Source: Mogibacterium sp.
Lineage (GTDB): Bacteria > Bacillota > Clostridia > Peptostreptococcales > Anaerovoracaceae
DNA length: 64,000 nt
Assembly: GCA_017431685.1 (NCBI GenBank)
Contig: JAFRKO010000046.1
Span: forward strand, 1-64,000
Direction of reading: 5' to 3'
The position numbers and the translations under genes were made by a program. The notes beneath the pieces were generated by a model. It was not told where the DNA came from, searched no databases, and saw nothing but the letters and a program-made list of their open reading frames with translations. Shown piece after piece: positions 62,451 to 64,000 of the stretch (the first letter of the stretch is position 1; every line of letters begins with the position of its first letter).

Positions 62451-63056
62451 ATGACTGGCAAAGAAAGGTTATCGGTAAACAAGAATATTCTGAGAGCTGC
62501 AGCAGCAGGACTTGCGTTTCTGTTGTGCCTTTTGATGTTTGCAGGCTGCTCTTCGATGAATGACGCAGAAAAAAAGGTGTCAAAAGAGCTCAAAGCTCTT
62601 CAGGAAACGGATGCCTTAGGCAGCGAAGTGATAAGTCTCAGGGATTCTCTGTCAGACGAAGGAAAGGCAAACTTCGACGGATTCCTTAAAAAGCTCAGAA
62701 GCTTTGATTTTGTAATTACCGGCAGCGAAGAGGGCAACGATAAAGACGATGATTACACTCTCGTCAGCGTAAAAATAAAGACCTGTGATTTCGGCAGGGA
62801 GTATCTTGCGGCCTGGACAGAGTATCTGAAAACAAATAAAGATATAAAACCAGATGATCTTACAGGTTTTTATGAGCTGCTGTTCGCCGGACTCAATTCT
62901 ATTGACAAGAAAGAATACATAAAAACTATACAGATAGTATGCGTCGATCCTCTCGGCAATGGAGAGTGGATCGCAAACATAAAAGAAAACGAAGAACTGC
63001 AGGATGCCATATTCGGAGGCATGATGAGCGAAATGAAAACGCTCGCTGCGGAATAA
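62451..63056 (+). CDS. Predicted lipoprotein
   Basis: A 201-residue protein with a lipoprotein signal: hydrophobic AAAAGLAFLLCLLMFAGCSS with a lipobox (FAGC) at about 30-33. The mature part is acidic and mostly helical (NDAEKKVSKELKALQET ... FDGFLKKLRSFDFVITGS ...). I do not recognise a domain. It starts 7 bp after selB, and may be carried on the same transcript, but selenium-related function is not implied. Confidence 0.7.
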   Translation: MTGKERLSVNKNILRAAAAGLAFLLCLLMFAGCSSMNDAEKKVSKELKALQETDALGSEVISLRDSLSDEGKANFDGFLKKLRSFDFVITGSEEGNDKDDDYTLVSVKIKTCDFGREYLAAWTEYLKTNKDIKPDDLTGFYELLFAGLNSIDKKEYIKTIQIVCVDPLGNGEWIANIKENEELQDAIFGGMMSEMKTLAAE

Positions 63057-63088
63057 AACACTAATAAGTTATTATTTGGAGGAAAAAA

Positions 63089-63985
63089 ATGATCAACAAG
63101 TACAGGAACATTCGTATGCATGAAGGCGGACACGAAGGCGGAGCAGCTCCTGAGGACTGCACACACGATTGCAGCACCTGCGGTGCTGACTGCGCTTCAA
63201 GAGCAGGAGGCATCCAGAAGGCTGAACTCAATCCATACAGCTCTGTAAAAAAGGTAATCGGTGTAGTATCAGGTAAGGGCGGAGTCGGAAAATCGATGGT
63301 AACGGCTCTTTCTGCACTGGCTGCCACAAGGGACGGATACAAGACAGGTATCATGGATGCTGATATCACCGGCCCATCAATTCCAAAGATGTTCGGAGTG
63401 CATACAAAGGCATATGGCAGTGATTACGGAATTTTGCCTGAAGAGACTCCTATGAATATAAAGCTGATGTCCATCAACCTTCTCGTTGAGAATGAGACAG
63501 ACCCTGTCGTTTGGAGAGGACCTGTCATCGGCGGCGTAGTAGAGCAGTTCTGGACAGAAGTTTATTGGGGAGATCTTGATGTTCTCTTCATAGATATGCC
63601 TCCGGGGACAGGCGATGTTCCTCTGACGGTGTTCCAGTCGATTCCTATTGACGGCATCATCGTCGTCACATCGCCTCAGGATCTCGTATCCATGATAGTC
63701 GGCAAGGCAGTCAAAATGGCAAATCTGATGAATATACCTGTTCTCGGACTCGTTGAAAACATGAGTTACATCACTTGCCCTGACTGCGGACGCAAAATCG
63801 AGATGTTCGGACCTAGCCAGGCAAAGGCAGTTGCTGCAACATATGGCATCAAACTTCTTGAGCAGCTCCCGGTCGATCCGGTTCTTTCACAGGAAGCGGA
63901 CCTGGGCAAAATCGAATTCAACGAGGGAACTCAGATGGAATCCATTCTCGGAGTACTCGATGAACTTGGACTCAAGGCAGAATAG
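63089..63985 (+). CDS. Mrp/NBP35 family ATP-binding iron-sulfur carrier protein
   Basis: A 298-residue P-loop ATPase of the Mrp/NBP35/ApbC family, which assembles or carries iron-sulfur clusters. The N-terminus is cysteine-rich (CTHDCSTCGADC, about 24-35). GVVSGKGGVGKSMVTALSA (about 58-76) is the deviant Walker A. GIMDADITGPSIPKMFG, LFIDMPPGTGDVPLTVFQ and ENMSYITCPDCG (the CxxC cluster-binding pair) follow. The N-terminal cysteine motif suggests an extra cluster. GGAGG precedes the ATG. Confidence 0.92.
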   Translation: MINKYRNIRMHEGGHEGGAAPEDCTHDCSTCGADCASRAGGIQKAELNPYSSVKKVIGVVSGKGGVGKSMVTALSALAATRDGYKTGIMDADITGPSIPKMFGVHTKAYGSDYGILPEETPMNIKLMSINLLVENETDPVVWRGPVIGGVVEQFWTEVYWGDLDVLFIDMPPGTGDVPLTVFQSIPIDGIIVVTSPQDLVSMIVGKAVKMANLMNIPVLGLVENMSYITCPDCGRKIEMFGPSQAKAVAATYGIKLLEQLPVDPVLSQEADLGKIEFNEGTQMESILGVLDELGLKAE

Positions 63986-64000
63986 TATCAGCTGACACAC

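Overview
The window looks like chromosome from an anaerobic, low-to-moderate GC Gram-positive of the class Clostridia. Strong Shine-Dalgarno sites, a HrcA/CIRCE heat-shock operon, many rho-independent terminators, a full selenocysteine toolkit, a butyrate kinase and several amino-acid catabolic genes support this. An amino-acid-fermenting member of the Anaerovoracaceae / Eubacteriales Family XIII type is my inference, not something read directly. I see no prophage, insertion sequence or CRISPR array.

Layout. 1-2.6 kb: tail of rplS, the ribosome-assembly GTPase rbgA, a five-copy short palindrome cluster, an RNase HII-RNase HI fusion gene and tRNA-Val. 2.7-7.1 kb: three secreted proteins plus decayed remnants. 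7.2-10 kb: a NirC-like FNT channel and an ATP-grasp/esterase pair. 10-17.3 kb: CIRCE-hrcA-grpE-dnaK-dnaJ, then lon. 17.4-22.4 kb: an aminotransferase, a D-cysteine desulfhydrase-like enzyme, a membrane-anchored GH25 lysozyme, exonuclease III and rpsT. 22.5-27.5 kb: a secreted FnIII protein, a fused glycosyltransferase, a CgeB-like glycosyltransferase and a nucleoside hydrolase-PadR fusion. 27.6-33.3 kb: lepA-hemW-glpK and a convergent asparaginase. 33.4-39.6 kb: tRNA-Glu, an orphan HaeIII-family nuclease homologue, a YitT protein, a PutP symporter and two tandem secreted papain-like proteins. 39.6-45 kb: DUF1015, a second aminotransferase, butyrate kinase and a uracil permease. 45.1-47.3 kb: selenocysteine-containing selD and a convergent LysR regulator. 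47.3-53.1 kb: the threonine/aspartate pathway, with pheB-like ACT protein and thrC divergent from hom-lysC-asd. 53.1-53.7 kb: a gene-free stretch that may encode a minus-strand structured RNA. 53.8-58.9 kb: hypoxanthine-DNA glycosylase, larE, udk, a stand-alone larC2, punA, an HD protein, a TSCPD protein and cysE. 58.9-62.4 kb: selC-selA-selB. 62.4-64 kb: a lipoprotein and an Mrp/NBP35 ATPase.

How the parts fit. The selenium genes form two loci: selD (itself read through a UGA codon) with a LysR regulator, and selC-selA-selB with its own promoter. Together they are sufficient to make and decode Sec-tRNA. The aspartate-family genes (lysC, asd, hom, thrC) make threonine from aspartate, and asparaginase can feed aspartate into them. 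The larE/larC2 pair points to nickel-pincer cofactor synthesis with its partners elsewhere. The most unusual items are the nucleoside hydrolase-PadR fusion, the RNase HII-HI fusion, the solitary HaeIII-family protein, the tandem papain-like secreted pair and the candidate minus-strand RNA near 53.3 kb.
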